From contig JAECUM010012921.1 of NCBI GenBank assembly GCA_016617855.1, positions 21,187 through 85,186 of the forward strand: 64,000 bases of DNA, in the 5' to 3' direction. The notes beneath the pieces were generated by a model, which saw only the letters and a program-made list of their open reading frames with translations, did not search any database and was not told the origin of the DNA. This document shows, one piece after another, positions 23,049-33,264 of the stretch (positions are counted from its first letter, which is position 1; the number at the start of each line of letters is the position of its first letter). The stretch comes from Megalonaias nervosa (lineage: Eukaryota > Mollusca > Bivalvia > Unionida > Unionidae). Position numbers and translations under genes: made by a program.

Positions 23049-24165
23049 ATGACACAGCCGCTATACATGCAAAACAAAAATCAAATCATGGAACTGTACG
23101 AAGGGTCCGATCACATCGTTGATTATCAGGCGATGAGTTATCAAATCCTGAAAGATTACTCGCTCAGTAAAACCGGAAACGATACCATGGAGTGAAGTCT
23201 AGACATGGACAGAGGATTTGTATTATCAGCGCCGTCGGTAAGATATATTGTGTACAGGATTTATTTGAGTCATATCCGAACCAGCGAATCCTGGAATCGT
23301 CTATCTTCAACTGTTTTCGGTGGATGAAACGTTATTATTTTCCATTTACAATTGCAATTACTGTTATAGGAGAATGACAAAATAGTTGGAATTGCTTGTG
23401 ATCTTGTTATTTGTACCTGAACATGTGGATACGCCTAATGTTGCAAAACCAAAACCACTTACGAAGCATTTGGAAATTTAACAGGCGCACAGGATTCAAA
23501 AAGATCCTTCACAATTCGAATCGGATTACGGTAAAGTGGTCAAACTTTTATGTCCGTAGATAAGTGGGCGCTGTTGCGAGGTTCTGTAACAATACAGAAT
23601 CCACCTTGCTGGCCGAAGAAACTGAAGACATCATCTTTATGATCGTGCCTGAAGCAGATCACAAGATCGTATAGGTCATCGTGGCCACCGGAAAAATACG
23701 ACGACGTGAATTGAAAACAAAGGATGCTAAAATCACCAGGATGATCACAAGTGTATGAGGAAATCCATCGCAACAAATAATTTTAAAAACAGTCGCGCGT
23801 GATATATCAAATTTCCAAGTGAGCATTTTCCACGAAAGCGGGATTGATTACGAGGATGTTGACACCATCATGGAAATTATGTCGCTGCCTGTAAAAAATA
23901 TGAAACCCGATAATACTTTTGAGGATGACGAACCTGAGGATGTTTTGTTAAAAATAAAATTATCAAGGCGTTTTTTTGATAATCATAATATACCTTGAAT
24001 ATGGAAAATATGATCCTGGTTTTGTTGCGACAGCATATAATTATTAAGAAAAGATAAAAGATGGCGATCGTAGTACGATGCTGCTGTCTGCTATTGCTGT
24101 AGAGGATTTCAAGCTGGCAATTTTGCTGATCCACTAGCGGCATAATGTAAACTACGGCAAGAAAT
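23049..24165 (+). pseudogene. Unrecognised plus-strand coding relics of Polinton B
   Basis: An ATG at 23050 gives MTQPLYMQNKNQIMELYEGS and ends at a stop near 23193. Further coding-like pieces follow in other frames: VPEHVDTPNVAKPKPLTKHL near 23420, LLAEETEDIIFMIVPEADHK near 23610, FHESGIDYEDVDTIMEI near 23830, and SRRFFDNHNIP near 23970. The acidic helical style could be a core or scaffold protein. No motif of ATPase, protease or polymerase is visible. These relics and the next minus-strand gene converge. Confidence 0.35.
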
Positions 24166-24167
24166 TA

Positions 24168-24962
24168 TTAACCGTACGGTTGAATCTTGCACTGGACAAG
24201 TAACCAAAAATTTGAATTGAACCCAGATCGATAAGAGACGTGTTTGGAAATGAAATCAATAAATATAAAGAAAACACTTCTAAACAATGGACAAATTGCC
24301 CAACAATGTGGCAGCAGTATTTTGTAGCCTGAAGTTCCTGACATTACCATCTTCCGCTTCGTAGTGATCAAACACTGGTTTCCCAAAAAGCCATTGTTAT
24401 ATTCTCTAACATCTTGCTTCTCCTGTCTAATAGAACGTACTAAGTCACAACTCCAAGCCACTGATCGGTTGATAACGTCTCTGTACGGAATCCGTTCTAC
24501 GCAATGAATCTCGTGAAATTCGATGACAGCGTATACAAAGATTGGCATTTTATCCTGAAACAAGACGAGTTTAAACTAAGTTGTCGGATTAAATGATCCG
24601 AATTTTAACAAAAAGACACGATTCCTGTCACAATCGGATTATAATCCACATATTGAATATTTCCTTGATACAGATACCATAACCCACCATTTTACCACCG
24701 GGAACACGTTCGGTGTATTCTCTGGTCACAGTCTGAAAAAAGATAGCCCCATCAACATGGTAAAGTTGATGACGATTTTGGGGGATGGAGGTTACTTCCT
24801 TATTAACGACATCATCCACATCAAAAAAAGAACAACAATCTAACAATCCATCACGAATGCTAATTATGTTCCCCCGATGGTATTTTCCATTAACCGATAT
24901 CATTCATTGGTTTTCTGTTTAGCTTTGTATTTATTGATATATTCTTCCAATGTTTGTTCCAT
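24168..24962 (-). pseudogene. Unknown protein at the right end of Polinton B, frameshifted
   Basis: The start at 24962 gives MEQTLEEYINKYKAKQ, then the frame changes. 24628-24903 contains HQLYHVDGAIFFQTV and VPGGKMVGYGICI; 24168-24563 contains FVYAVIEFHEIHCVERIPYR and EKQDVREYNNGFLGNQ. About 265 residues in total over at least two frameshifts. Not recognised; no Walker, zinc-finger or DDE pattern. Together with the convergent plus-strand relics it forms cargo that elements A and D lack. Confidence 0.4.
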
Positions 24963-25213
24963 GGTGATATATGCAAAGCGGTAGTCTAATAGTAAACCAG
25001 CAAGGCAAATATAAAAGTTATATGATGGATTGTTACCATAACTCGCAAAAGAGGACTAACATACCGGCCTCAGGTAATCACCACATAAGGTGATATTCCA
25101 TGGTCGCCAATTAACGACTGCTTCGTTAAGTACAGTCTGATGAGGTCATTACAAAAATCACCAAAACTTTCCCACACCGGTCTTAACCTATTATACCGAC
25201 GATAGGTGGATGC

Positions 25214-25272
25214 TTATGTATGTATGTATGTATGTATGTATGTATGTATGTATGTATGTATGTATGTATGTG
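25214..25272. repeat. (TATG)n microsatellite
   Basis: About 14 near-perfect tetranucleotide units. Confidence 0.95.
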
Positions 25273-25387
25273 CGGATTTAAGTAGCTAGGTGCGTCCCGA
25301 TAGAATTGCTTTTCGGTATCTTTGTTTATGTTGTATCTCAAATTGAGCAACAGAATATTATTAATGATATTACTTCAAGTAGCATCA

Positions 25388-25441
<54 letters not shown>
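25388..25441. repeat. (ATT)n microsatellite
   Basis: About 17 uninterrupted ATT units; the poly-Ile frame it creates is an artefact. Confidence 0.95.
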
Positions 25442-25443
<2 letters not shown>

Positions 25444-25548
25444 ACTCCAATGAGCTATACTGAAAAAGCGTTTGTTCATAAAATAATGGCATTTTTATTT
25501 TCATTATGAAAATACACGTCTCTCTAATTAAAGCATTTCATCAGGTGG

Positions 25549-25665
25549 ATGGACCTGGGGGTAGTACATTGATGACTACTATTGTTTATGGACCTGGGGG
25601 TAGTACGTTGATGACTACTATCGTGGATGGACCTGGGGGTAGTACATTGATGACCACTATCGTAT
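25549..25665. repeat. 39-bp minisatellite, three units
   Basis: Three copies of a unit starting ATGGACCTGGGGGTAGTAC, at 25549, 25588 and 25627. Thirteen codons per unit, but no long frame crosses it. Confidence 0.85.
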
Positions 25666-25967
25666 AAGTGAAGTTGTCATACAAGATGATGAATGGAAAG
25701 AACATATACGTCACAAAAGTGTTAAAATATGTAGACAAAATTGTCTGGTATTCAGAGTTTGAAATGACCCATATTTCTTTCTTTTGAAGTATCTGGATAT
25801 TTAAAGGTGAGAAACTTAAAATGTGTATTGGAACAAATTCAATATATATTGGAATCGATATATTGAATCAAATAGACATAAAATTGTGCAACTTTGGTGA
25901 GTCTATCGGATCAAAATTATCAGATGAATTCAAACAGTGAAATATTTAGAATACAAATTGTAATAAA

Positions 25968-27440
25968 TTATTTGCGTGACTGTTTGTTTGCTTGGTGTAT
26001 TGTGTCATATAAACAAATGAACTTTGTTATTGCTGCTGTTGTCTGGGCAATTCTGGAAAGTAGTTCTGGTTTCGAGCCCTCATCTGTGATAATTGATCCC
26101 AAGTACTTGAAGCTTGTGACACTTTCCAGCTTCTGTTCACTGACCTTTATTTCTGCACTGATGCCATTGGTGTTGTTTATCATCAGTTTGTTTCTCTCGG
26201 CGCTAATCTCCATACCGTATGCTGTGGAGGTTGCGTCGAGGCACTCAGCCAAGCCGGCCATTTCTTTTTCATCTCCTGCTAAAACTTCAATATCATCTGC
26301 GAAGCGAAGGTTAGTGATTGTTCTTCCTCCGATGCTGACAGTGCCCTTGTGGTCATGCAAGGCATCCTCCATGATCCTTTTCAGGAAAATGTTGAAGTGT
26401 GTAGGTGACAGTATACATCCCTGTCTGACTCTAACTGTTGTTCGAAACCAATCTCCTCTGCTGCCATTGATGAGGACAGCAATGGCGGCTTTGTCATAGA
26501 GGTGCTCAACAACCTGCACCAGGTTTGAGCTGATGTTGTACTTCCTCATAGTTGCCCATAATGCTGTATGCCATACCCTATCAACGGCCTTTTTGAAATC
26601 TATAAATACGTGGTATTGATTTTGCTGATGCTGAAGGTATTTCTTGCAAAGGAGTCTGAGATTGAGGATTTGTTCTGTGGTGCTCCTTCTGCTCGGAAGC
26701 ATGCCTGCTCTTCAGCAATAATTTTCTCTGCTTGTGTCTTTGGTCTGCTGAGAATTATTTTCAGAGTGACTTTGCACGGGTGACTGATCAAACTGATGGT
26801 TCTGTAGTTTTCGCATAGCTGTAGATTTCTTTTCTTGGGGAGCACGATGACCAAGGACTGAGTCCATGTGGTGGGTCATTCTCCTGTTTGCCATATCTTG
26901 TTGCAGATTATTGTTAGGACTGTGACTACATCTTCTTCTCCTGCTTGAATGAGTTCTGCTGGTATGTTGTCAATGCCGGATGACTTTCCTTTCATTAGTT
27001 GCATAACTGCAATTGCTACTTCTTCACGAAGAATGGGGTTGTCATCAATTACTTTTGCCTTAGGATAATTTAGCACTGCTGGATCTCCTTGGGTCTTATG
27101 ATTGTACAATTCTGAGCAGTATTCTGTCCATCGCTTGAGGATCTCTTGATCTTCTGTGAGGCATTTTCCTGATTTGTCTTGGATGGTGATAGTTTTCCCT
27201 TGTTTATGGGTTGTGAGATCATTCACCAGATGATATGCCATTTTGCTGTCATTTCTACTCAGACTGCCTTCGATTTTGCAGCATTGTCCTTCTATTTAGG
27301 ATTCCTTTGCCTTTTTCATGCTTTTCCTGATCATTTTGTTTATTTCTCTGTATTTTCTAGCTCCTTCATGGTCTCTGTTTCCCTTTTTCAGTTCTCTTCT
27401 TTTGTTGCATAGTACAAGGACATCTTTTGATGATGATGAT
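25968..27440 (-). mobile_element. Non-LTR retrotransposon (LINE), reverse-transcriptase fragment
   Basis: Minus strand. 26876-27241 encodes the region before the catalytic core (MKGKSSGIDNIPAELIQAG), 26600-26854 the ENYRTISLISHPCK and EEQACFR blocks, and 25968-26702 the core: IDFKKAVDRVWH, VRQGCILSPTHFNIFL and the FADD catalytic motif in LRFADDIEVLAG, then EQKLESVTSFKYLGSII. Upstream, to about 27440, a basic helical linker is readable. Three frames are used, so at least two frameshifts occur. No endonuclease domain is visible and the C-terminus ends abruptly after AAITKF, so both ends are truncated. The family encodes target-primed reverse transcription. The fragment at 10615-11290 belongs to the same family. 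Confidence 0.88.
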
Positions 27441-28159
27441 GAGTACCTTGTATAGCATATGACATGGTATATAGTTCCTTGTTCAAGGACATACCGTAGC
27501 AGTCAAAGGGGTTGGATCCATGGTAGGAATTCAAATAGCACCCTACTTGTCGAGATTCAAGTGCTCTATTTTATTCCTTCCTCCGCCTTGATTTCAGTGA
27601 AGTATTGTTGATATTATTTTAGACCAAATTAATGACGTTATTGTTGTGTCAAATGTTGACGACCTCATACTCTATGTTGGTTCTGCTGCATTTGTGTTTG
27701 TTTCATACCTATTTCGTCTGGTCAGTGTTCAATAACAAGTCATACCGATTTCATTTGTATACATATAATATATTTTATATGATACTGATTACGTAAAGAA
27801 ATTGCTTGGGAAACATATCCTTAGGTCTGTGTTTTTTCAAGACCGGTAGGGTTTGCTGCTAATATGATGTTTACGTTACATATACAAACAATACAAGCGA
27901 AAGTTCAGGCAGTAGAACATCAGTGTTCAGGGTAGTTAGAGATTAATATCAGCTATCTGATTTTATGTTATTTATATACAAATCTGTGTACGATTAATAC
28001 TCCAAATTTGGACTAGGTTTTAAGTATAGTCTTCGATGTTTGAAACAATTTCACTGAATAGTTTCATAATAATAACCTCAGGGACATTAAAAGTCAGTTC
28101 GTCTTGGTAAATCACCGCTCATTTAATCAACTGGAATGCTAACATTCTAGTAATATCAT

Positions 28160-28540
28160 ATGATCAAACATGTATTAGATCCAGCATTTGACTTGGATGC
28201 GCTGGTGCTAAAAGATGAATCCGTGCGCGATTATCAATATTATTCACAAGACTCACGTGTGCCAAACAAAGGAGGACGTGTAGAACTACAAGTTCAAAAT
28301 ACAGTCAGATATTTACTCCCAGCAGAGGCATTTGTTGAAGTCGATGGTAAACTTGTAAATGCTGATAGAACAGCTTAGGGTCCTGCTGATCGAATGAGTT
28401 TAGGATAACTACACTCTATTCAGAAGCTACTGATGACGCTGCCATTACACAGTTGAATCCAGCGCTGTGTTGGACGAACTGGACCACTTCAAAAAACACA
28501 AATGGGGCAATTTATTGCCTGGCGACAAATCAACAACAAT
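28160..28540 (+). pseudogene. Major capsid protein N-terminal relic on the plus strand (Polinton C)
   Basis: An open 72-residue frame starts MIKHVLDPAFDLDALVLKDE and continues VRDYQYYSQDSR, VELQVQNTVRYLLPAEAFVE. It matches the start of the element A capsid protein (MFKRIADPSFEMDAPVLKDE, VRDYQYYS, then a decayed copy of the following strand) and, less closely, element D. It is in the opposite orientation to A, B and D. Beyond the stop at 28376 a few more words persist (TDDAAITQLNPA), then homology fades. This is a fourth, independent capsid-gene copy. Confidence 0.75.
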
Positions 28541-28649
28541 GGCATTAATTAAGTAATCAGAAATCTACTCATGCCCTCCCCGGGTCAAAAGTATCTTTTT
28601 TGCTATAGAATGTTCATACAAAAATCGTTTACATATTTTCTTTTATAAC

Positions 28650-28960
28650 TGTTTTTAGCTGCATCGCCCGTCATCGATGTGCATTTCGTCGCTCATATTT
28701 CGACTCCAGTGGTTCCCGAGCTTCTTTGATACGACATGCAAGTTGAACTAATTCTTCTACGTCCACGATGGAATCTGCGATGTACAACTCCCCATCTCTT
28801 TCATAATTTATATTTGTAGTATCCTATGTAACGTCCACGCCCTCATAGCTCTTGTATTCGTTCAACTTTCTCTTGTATATAATCACTATTGAGTTTCGGG
28901 TGAAGCTGATAATTATGATTTTCTGCATTTGTTTGTCTTATCAAAAATAAAAATATTCTC
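28650..28960 (-). pseudogene. Short coding relic, unknown
   Basis: The minus strand carries two coding-like blocks in different frames: HNYQLHPKLNSDYIQEKVER and, after a stop and a shift, ERDGELYIADSIVDVEELVQ followed by a charged helical end. Composition and codon pattern look protein-like over about 95 residues. It may belong with the capsid relic next to it, though on the other strand. Not recognised. Confidence 0.35.
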
Positions 28961-30245
28961 AGAGCATTCAGGTTTTATTATAACATTTATACCTTTCAAA
29001 GATTTACAAAAGGACATAGAAGAACAAAGATTGCTTTCTCGATGGTATTTTGGTGAGATTAATATTGACACACTACCATCTTATGATGTTACATAAAATT
29101 TATATTTCGGTCAACCGACGTGTACTGATCATTGTTTATTTTGAGGGATGAATTTTCCAACTGTAAATGAGCGCAGAGAGTGCCAAACGACATCCTAGTG
29201 GACTCAGACGTTGCATCAGACCTGTCAACATCGCTGTTCAAGGAATAATGTGCGTCTAGGGCCATAACTAACATCAATCGAGACATGCATCAAAGGTGAC
29301 GTACAATTCATATATGCAACTCATCTAAACTCGCCTGTCTCCTCCATGTATATAGCAAGATAGTTTTCGTCCCCCGATTTTCGAACCAGAATTTTCTTTC
29401 TCTCTCACAGCAACTTAACCATTTGCACAATTTTGGAGGATTCCAACCAGAGTTTCCATCGCCCCCACCCCCCTTCGCCTTGCACGATGGTAGGAGTTCT
29501 TCCACGCACACCATCCTACACATTAGTTACGTGGAACAGTACTGAAACCTTGTTGTCAACGATCGGCAAGCATCCAAGAATATTCATTGACACATTGCTG
29601 ACCACATTTCGTAGTCTTTTCTATGCGAAGCCATTTGCATCGATTCTTTCCAATTATATTTATTAATATTATTGTTTCTATCAACTGCACCTATCGGATG
29701 GTTTTATTGTTTGTTTGATCGAGGCACGGTCCATGCTGGAAATGATTTGTCTCGTGTTGCGGTTAGTGTTCCTATACCTCGATGTATAATAACTTAGGCA
29801 AGATGGGTGGGGGACAAATATTTTCCGTTAAATCCGATACTAAAGTGATAAAATTCAACATTCAGGTCAATTTGAATATTCGAAAGAGAAAAGTGGGACA
29901 TTTGACACTTGCATTAGGGCATGTCAGCATTCAGGGCCAACAAGTACACAATTGTTTCTACATAAACACATGAAATTGGTCCGATCGGTGAATGAGAAGG
30001 ATGAAGAGAACTAACACATTGCAATATGTACATGAGAAATCGATACGATCCGCTTGTTTTTAATTGTCTTACGGCGCATTAACACGCAAAGGTTAAATCA
30101 GATCAGTTGGAGTAAGGTGCCTTGCCCAGCGGCACACCACTGCAGCATGGCCAGACTGATACGATTGTAGGATTCGAACCAGAATCCTTGCTTATCGCTA
30201 GTCCATGGAACCACATAGGTTCTTTCTTTGCTTCGAGTAAATAAA
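28961..30245. other. Host DNA; one tRNA-like SINE head, otherwise no genes
   Basis: At about 30110-30225 the minus strand contains GGACTAGCGATAAGCAAGG and a B-box GGTTCGAATCC, as in a tRNA-derived SINE. Short open frames elsewhere have no recognisable content. Confidence 0.45.
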
Positions 30246-30255
30246 GTATTATTAG

Positions 30256-30258
<3 letters not shown>

Positions 30259-30299
<41 letters not shown>

Positions 30300-30307
30300 T
30301 ATATATA

Positions 30308-30400
<93 letters not shown>
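30259..30400. repeat. (TA)n microsatellite abutting the Polinton
   Basis: Long TA tract with short interruptions that ends exactly where the left inverted repeat of element D begins. It obscures any target-site duplication. Confidence 0.9.
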
Positions 30401-30402
<2 letters not shown>

Positions 30403-30934
30403 TAGTAAAAGTAATATGAGGTTTCTATTTCAGAGACCCCCCTACCCCCCAAAACGTTATACGTTAGCATTTTTGTCAGCAGCGTTTTTTAGCTTAAAAT
30501 GATGACTTTCATATTTCTGACAAAAATATGTTTTGTTGGGGTAGGTGTGTCTCTGAGATAGAAACAACTCAATTACTTATACTACTATTACACTCTAGAA
30601 ATTATTTTTATAGTTTTAGACAAATTTTATATTAAACAATAAACTATTATATATAATGTCCTTCTGTCATCCAACCCGACATGTTGGATTTGATCTGACA
30701 AACAGATTTTGTAAGAGATTTAATTCCATCAAATCAGCCTCAGGTTATACTGGTATAAAACCTAAAATAATAAGCGATTGTATTAAAAAAAAGTTGGATA
30801 TCATATATCGCCAAAATATGGATCAGTTTGATTATTCGCGACTGAAAATGATGTGAGAATAACGGGTTGGGCAGATGATGTGATGACATTTATTGACAAT
30901 ATGGTTGATATTTTATTTGATAACGATATTTCTA
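30401..30934. repeat. Left terminal inverted repeat of element D
   Basis: Reverse-complement match to 48330-48861. A few substitutions (for example AAAAG for TATATG-type differences at the outer end, GCGTTTT for GCCTTTT) and an A8 tract at about 30785-30792 where the right copy has A6. The match ends at GATATTTCT. Confidence 0.93.
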
Positions 30935-30945
30935 CTATAAATCAA
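30656..30945 (+). pseudogene. Left copy of the gene carried in the inverted repeat, frameshifted
   Basis: Same start as the right copy (MSFCHPTRHVGFDLTNRF against MSFYHPPRHVGFDLTNRF). The frame breaks after residue 41, where two extra A in a homopolymer change CIKKVGYH into a different reading and lead to a stop at 30856. The remaining coding words (WADDVMTFIDNMVDILFDN) are present in the next frame up to the end of the repeat. The right-hand copy is open. Confidence 0.75.
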
Positions 30946-30984
30946 ACAGTAAAAATAAAAAATATTTTTACAAAACATATAATC

Positions 30985-31470
30985 ACAACACAACCCCATA
31001 TGAATTCCTAGCTTGTCATATGACATCCTAGCAAGTTAAAGGGCATTTGAATTAATCTCCATATGACCCCCTAGGTTGCCATGTGACATCCTAGAAGAAT
31101 CAGAGGAAATTCGAAAGACGAAACAGACAGCACAGTTTAACCCCATGTGATCCCCTAAGTTGCCGTATGACATCCTAGAAGGATCAGAGGTTACATATAA
31201 ACTTACCCTAGGACATACACAGTTAATCCCCATATGACCCCCTAGGTTGCCATGTGACATCCTAGAAGGATCAGAGGAAATTCGAAAGACGAAACAGACA
31301 GCACAGTCTTATACAACCCCATGTGATTCCCTAAGTTGTCAAACAACATCTTAGCAGGATCAGAGGTTACATATAAACTTATCCTAGGACAGCACAGTTT
31401 AACCCCATGTGAACTCCTAGGTTGTCATATAACATTCTAGTAAGTTCAGAGGTTACATATAAGGACGGAC
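30985..31470. repeat. Satellite of alternating ~85-bp units inside element D
   Basis: Six units built on CCCATATGACCCCCTAGGTT and CATGTGACATCCTAG. Two subtypes alternate: one ends AGGAAATTCGAAAGACGAAACAGACAGCACAG, split here over neighbouring units, the other AGGTTACATATAAAC. The higher-order period is therefore about 170 bp. Confidence 0.85.
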
Positions 31471-31680
31471 ATACAAACGTGTATATAGATATGATTATGA
31501 TTATATATATGAATATGATTATATCTTAATTAAGGATAGCACAGTTACATACAAACATGTATATACATATGATTATGGTTATATCTTAATTAAGGACGGC
31601 ACAGTTACATATAAACTTGATTCTAAGAACTTTAACTCTAGGACGGCACAGTTACATATAAACTTATCTTAGGACAATAC
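31471..31680. repeat. Degenerate direct repeats with GCACAGTTACATATAAAC
   Basis: Three or four partial units share ATATCTTAATTAAGGA and GCACAGTTACATA. They extend the satellite above and reuse its TTACATATAAAC word. Confidence 0.7.
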
Positions 31681-31684
31681 TACG

Positions 31685-31965
31685 TGCCTTCTCTACGCTC
31701 AATAGAAATTTGTGCACACACCCCCCCCCCCATCATAATCACCCAGGGAGTGCAAAATTACACCCACCAAGTGATATGGTGAGAGGAGTATACAAATTTT
31801 CTATTGACGCATAGACGGGCTGGCTACGCCCCTACTTAAATAAGCAATTTATTTCGGCATCAAAATCGCCTCCCTTCGCCATATGGCAGTCATGAGATTC
31901 GAACCACGGACCTTGAGTACAAGAGTCCAGCGCGTTAGCAATCGGCCACCGGACTTCATTATATA
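31685..31965 (-). mobile_element. tRNA-derived SINE or short nonautonomous insertion inside element D
   Basis: On the minus strand a tRNA-like head occurs at 31960-31875: TGGCCGATTGCTAACGCGCT (A-box-like) and GTGGTTCGAATCTC (B box). Toward the other end lie matching words CTCAATAGAAATTTG (31699) and, inverted, CAAATTTTCTATTGACGC (31794). The insertion is in non-coding left-arm DNA of the Polinton, so the element was already resident when it arrived. Confidence 0.6.
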
Positions 31966-32282
31966 TATGTTAAAAAAGTTATTATATAGTTACCTAATAC
32001 TACACAGGCACTTACAGTATACAGAATAAAAAAAATCATAATTATTATAAACTATAATGTGGATTTCTGAATAAAATAACATTTATTGTAAAATATTTCA
32101 ATTTCCAAATACATTGGAGAGGTCTATACAGTGTGTATAAAACCAGCATTTCTGTCAGTTAAAAGTCTGTGTTTCATCAGCCGTTGCTAGGAGATAGTAA
32201 GAAAAATCAATAAGTTTTATGATTCGTATGCTGCATGCTATCTAAAAATAACTTGCTGTGTGAAGTTAAAACTCATGTACTT

Positions 32283-32395
32283 TATAGTCACAATTACAGT
32301 TTTTTGAATTTTATGCCTGTCTGTTTGTATGTTAGTTAGAATATTTATAGTCACAATTACAGTTTTTTGAATTTTGTGTCTGTCTGTTTGTCTGT
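32283..32395. repeat. Direct duplication of ~55 bp
   Basis: TTTATAGTCACAATTACAGT followed by TTTTTGAATTTTRTGYCTGT occurs twice with two or three differences. Confidence 0.8.
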
Positions 32396-32514
32396 GCAAG
32401 TTCTCTTCTGGAGTTAAATGCATTTTAGAGAGTTTGAAATACTCTTTAATAAAAACCAACGTTAGTCTTTTGTAAGTTCACATAACATAGCAGACAACTG
32501 CTTGTTACTAAGCT

Positions 32515-32625
32515 ATGCTTAACGGAGTTGTCTAGCTTGATCAACTAATACCTTGCTTAACGGAGTTGTCTCGCTTGATCAACTAATACCTTGCTTAACG
32601 GATTTGTCTAGCGTGATCAAAATGC
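32515..32625. repeat. Three tandem units of ~37 bp
   Basis: Units of GCTTAACGGAGTTGTCTAGC then TTGATCAACTAATACCTT; the third is diverged. Confidence 0.8.
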
Positions 32626-32801
32626 AGTGAATTAAGCAAAAATTTGAGATAAAAAGACTAAAACTCACTGATTATAAGTTTTATAGCCAAAAAATAAACC
32701 AAATTTTTACAATGTAAAATCTAAATCACATATGATATGTTAGATAACTTACAAAGATTTTAAACTAAGCTGGAACAGCATTATCTTCCTTTTTAAAAAG
32801 G

Positions 32802-33252
32802 TTATATTTCTTGACCAACACATAGTATTTCCACACTCGCTATCAAGTAATATGTGCTATCATGATTATATAACGAGAATTTAACTCTACCAGATACTTT
32901 ACGATGAGATTCGAATAATTCTTTCATCGCTATCTTACTGAGAAGATACTTACTACCTTTTGCAAAAACCTTTGAGCTGTCCAAGTCTATACTAATTTTG
33001 GTATACCGATTTTGGCTGATTTGAATTATGTAAATTATCATATTTCAATGCATGCTCGTCTCGTAAACTTTCGAGATAACTCACGTATTTGCTGTCATCT
33101 GATCTAATAAGGGAGAGTTTGATTCTGTCAAGTTTACTAAAACAAATACCTGAAATTTCATCATTAAATTCAAATGATAATCGTTGGTTATTGACCATTA
33201 TTTTTTTTATTTTGCTATTAACTCCATCTGCTAATGTTACATTTTCAAACAT
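32802..33252 (-). pseudogene. Unknown ~150-residue Polinton D protein, one frameshift
   Basis: The start at 33252 gives MFENVTLADGVNSKIKKIMV; the frame closes at 32992. A second frame that shares the same DNA from 33041 continues with IDLDSSKVFAKGSKYLLSKI and ends at 32802. The two pieces fit as one chain, with the slip near 33000. The product is mixed alpha/beta with many Lys and Ser. Position: immediately downstream of the polymerase on the same strand, 12 bp away, so co-expression is plausible. Similar small proteins accompany Polinton polymerases, but I cannot name this one. Confidence 0.5.
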
Positions 33253-33264
33253 TATTTCTAATAT

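Noticed and set aside
24168..24962. Packaging ATPase of element B
   Set aside because: No Walker A or B motif in any frame.
25306..25509. Frame with a poly-Ile block
   Set aside because: Created by the ATT microsatellite.
25894..26499. Plus-strand 201-residue open frame
   Set aside because: Antisense shadow of the LINE reverse transcriptase, which has all the conserved motifs on the minus strand.
30252..30502. Open frames of repeated Tyr-Ile on both strands
   Set aside because: Pure translation of the TA microsatellite; no gene.
30985..31470. CRISPR-like array
   Set aside because: Unit length and alternating variants are those of a satellite; no constant-repeat/unique-spacer pattern, and the DNA is eukaryotic.
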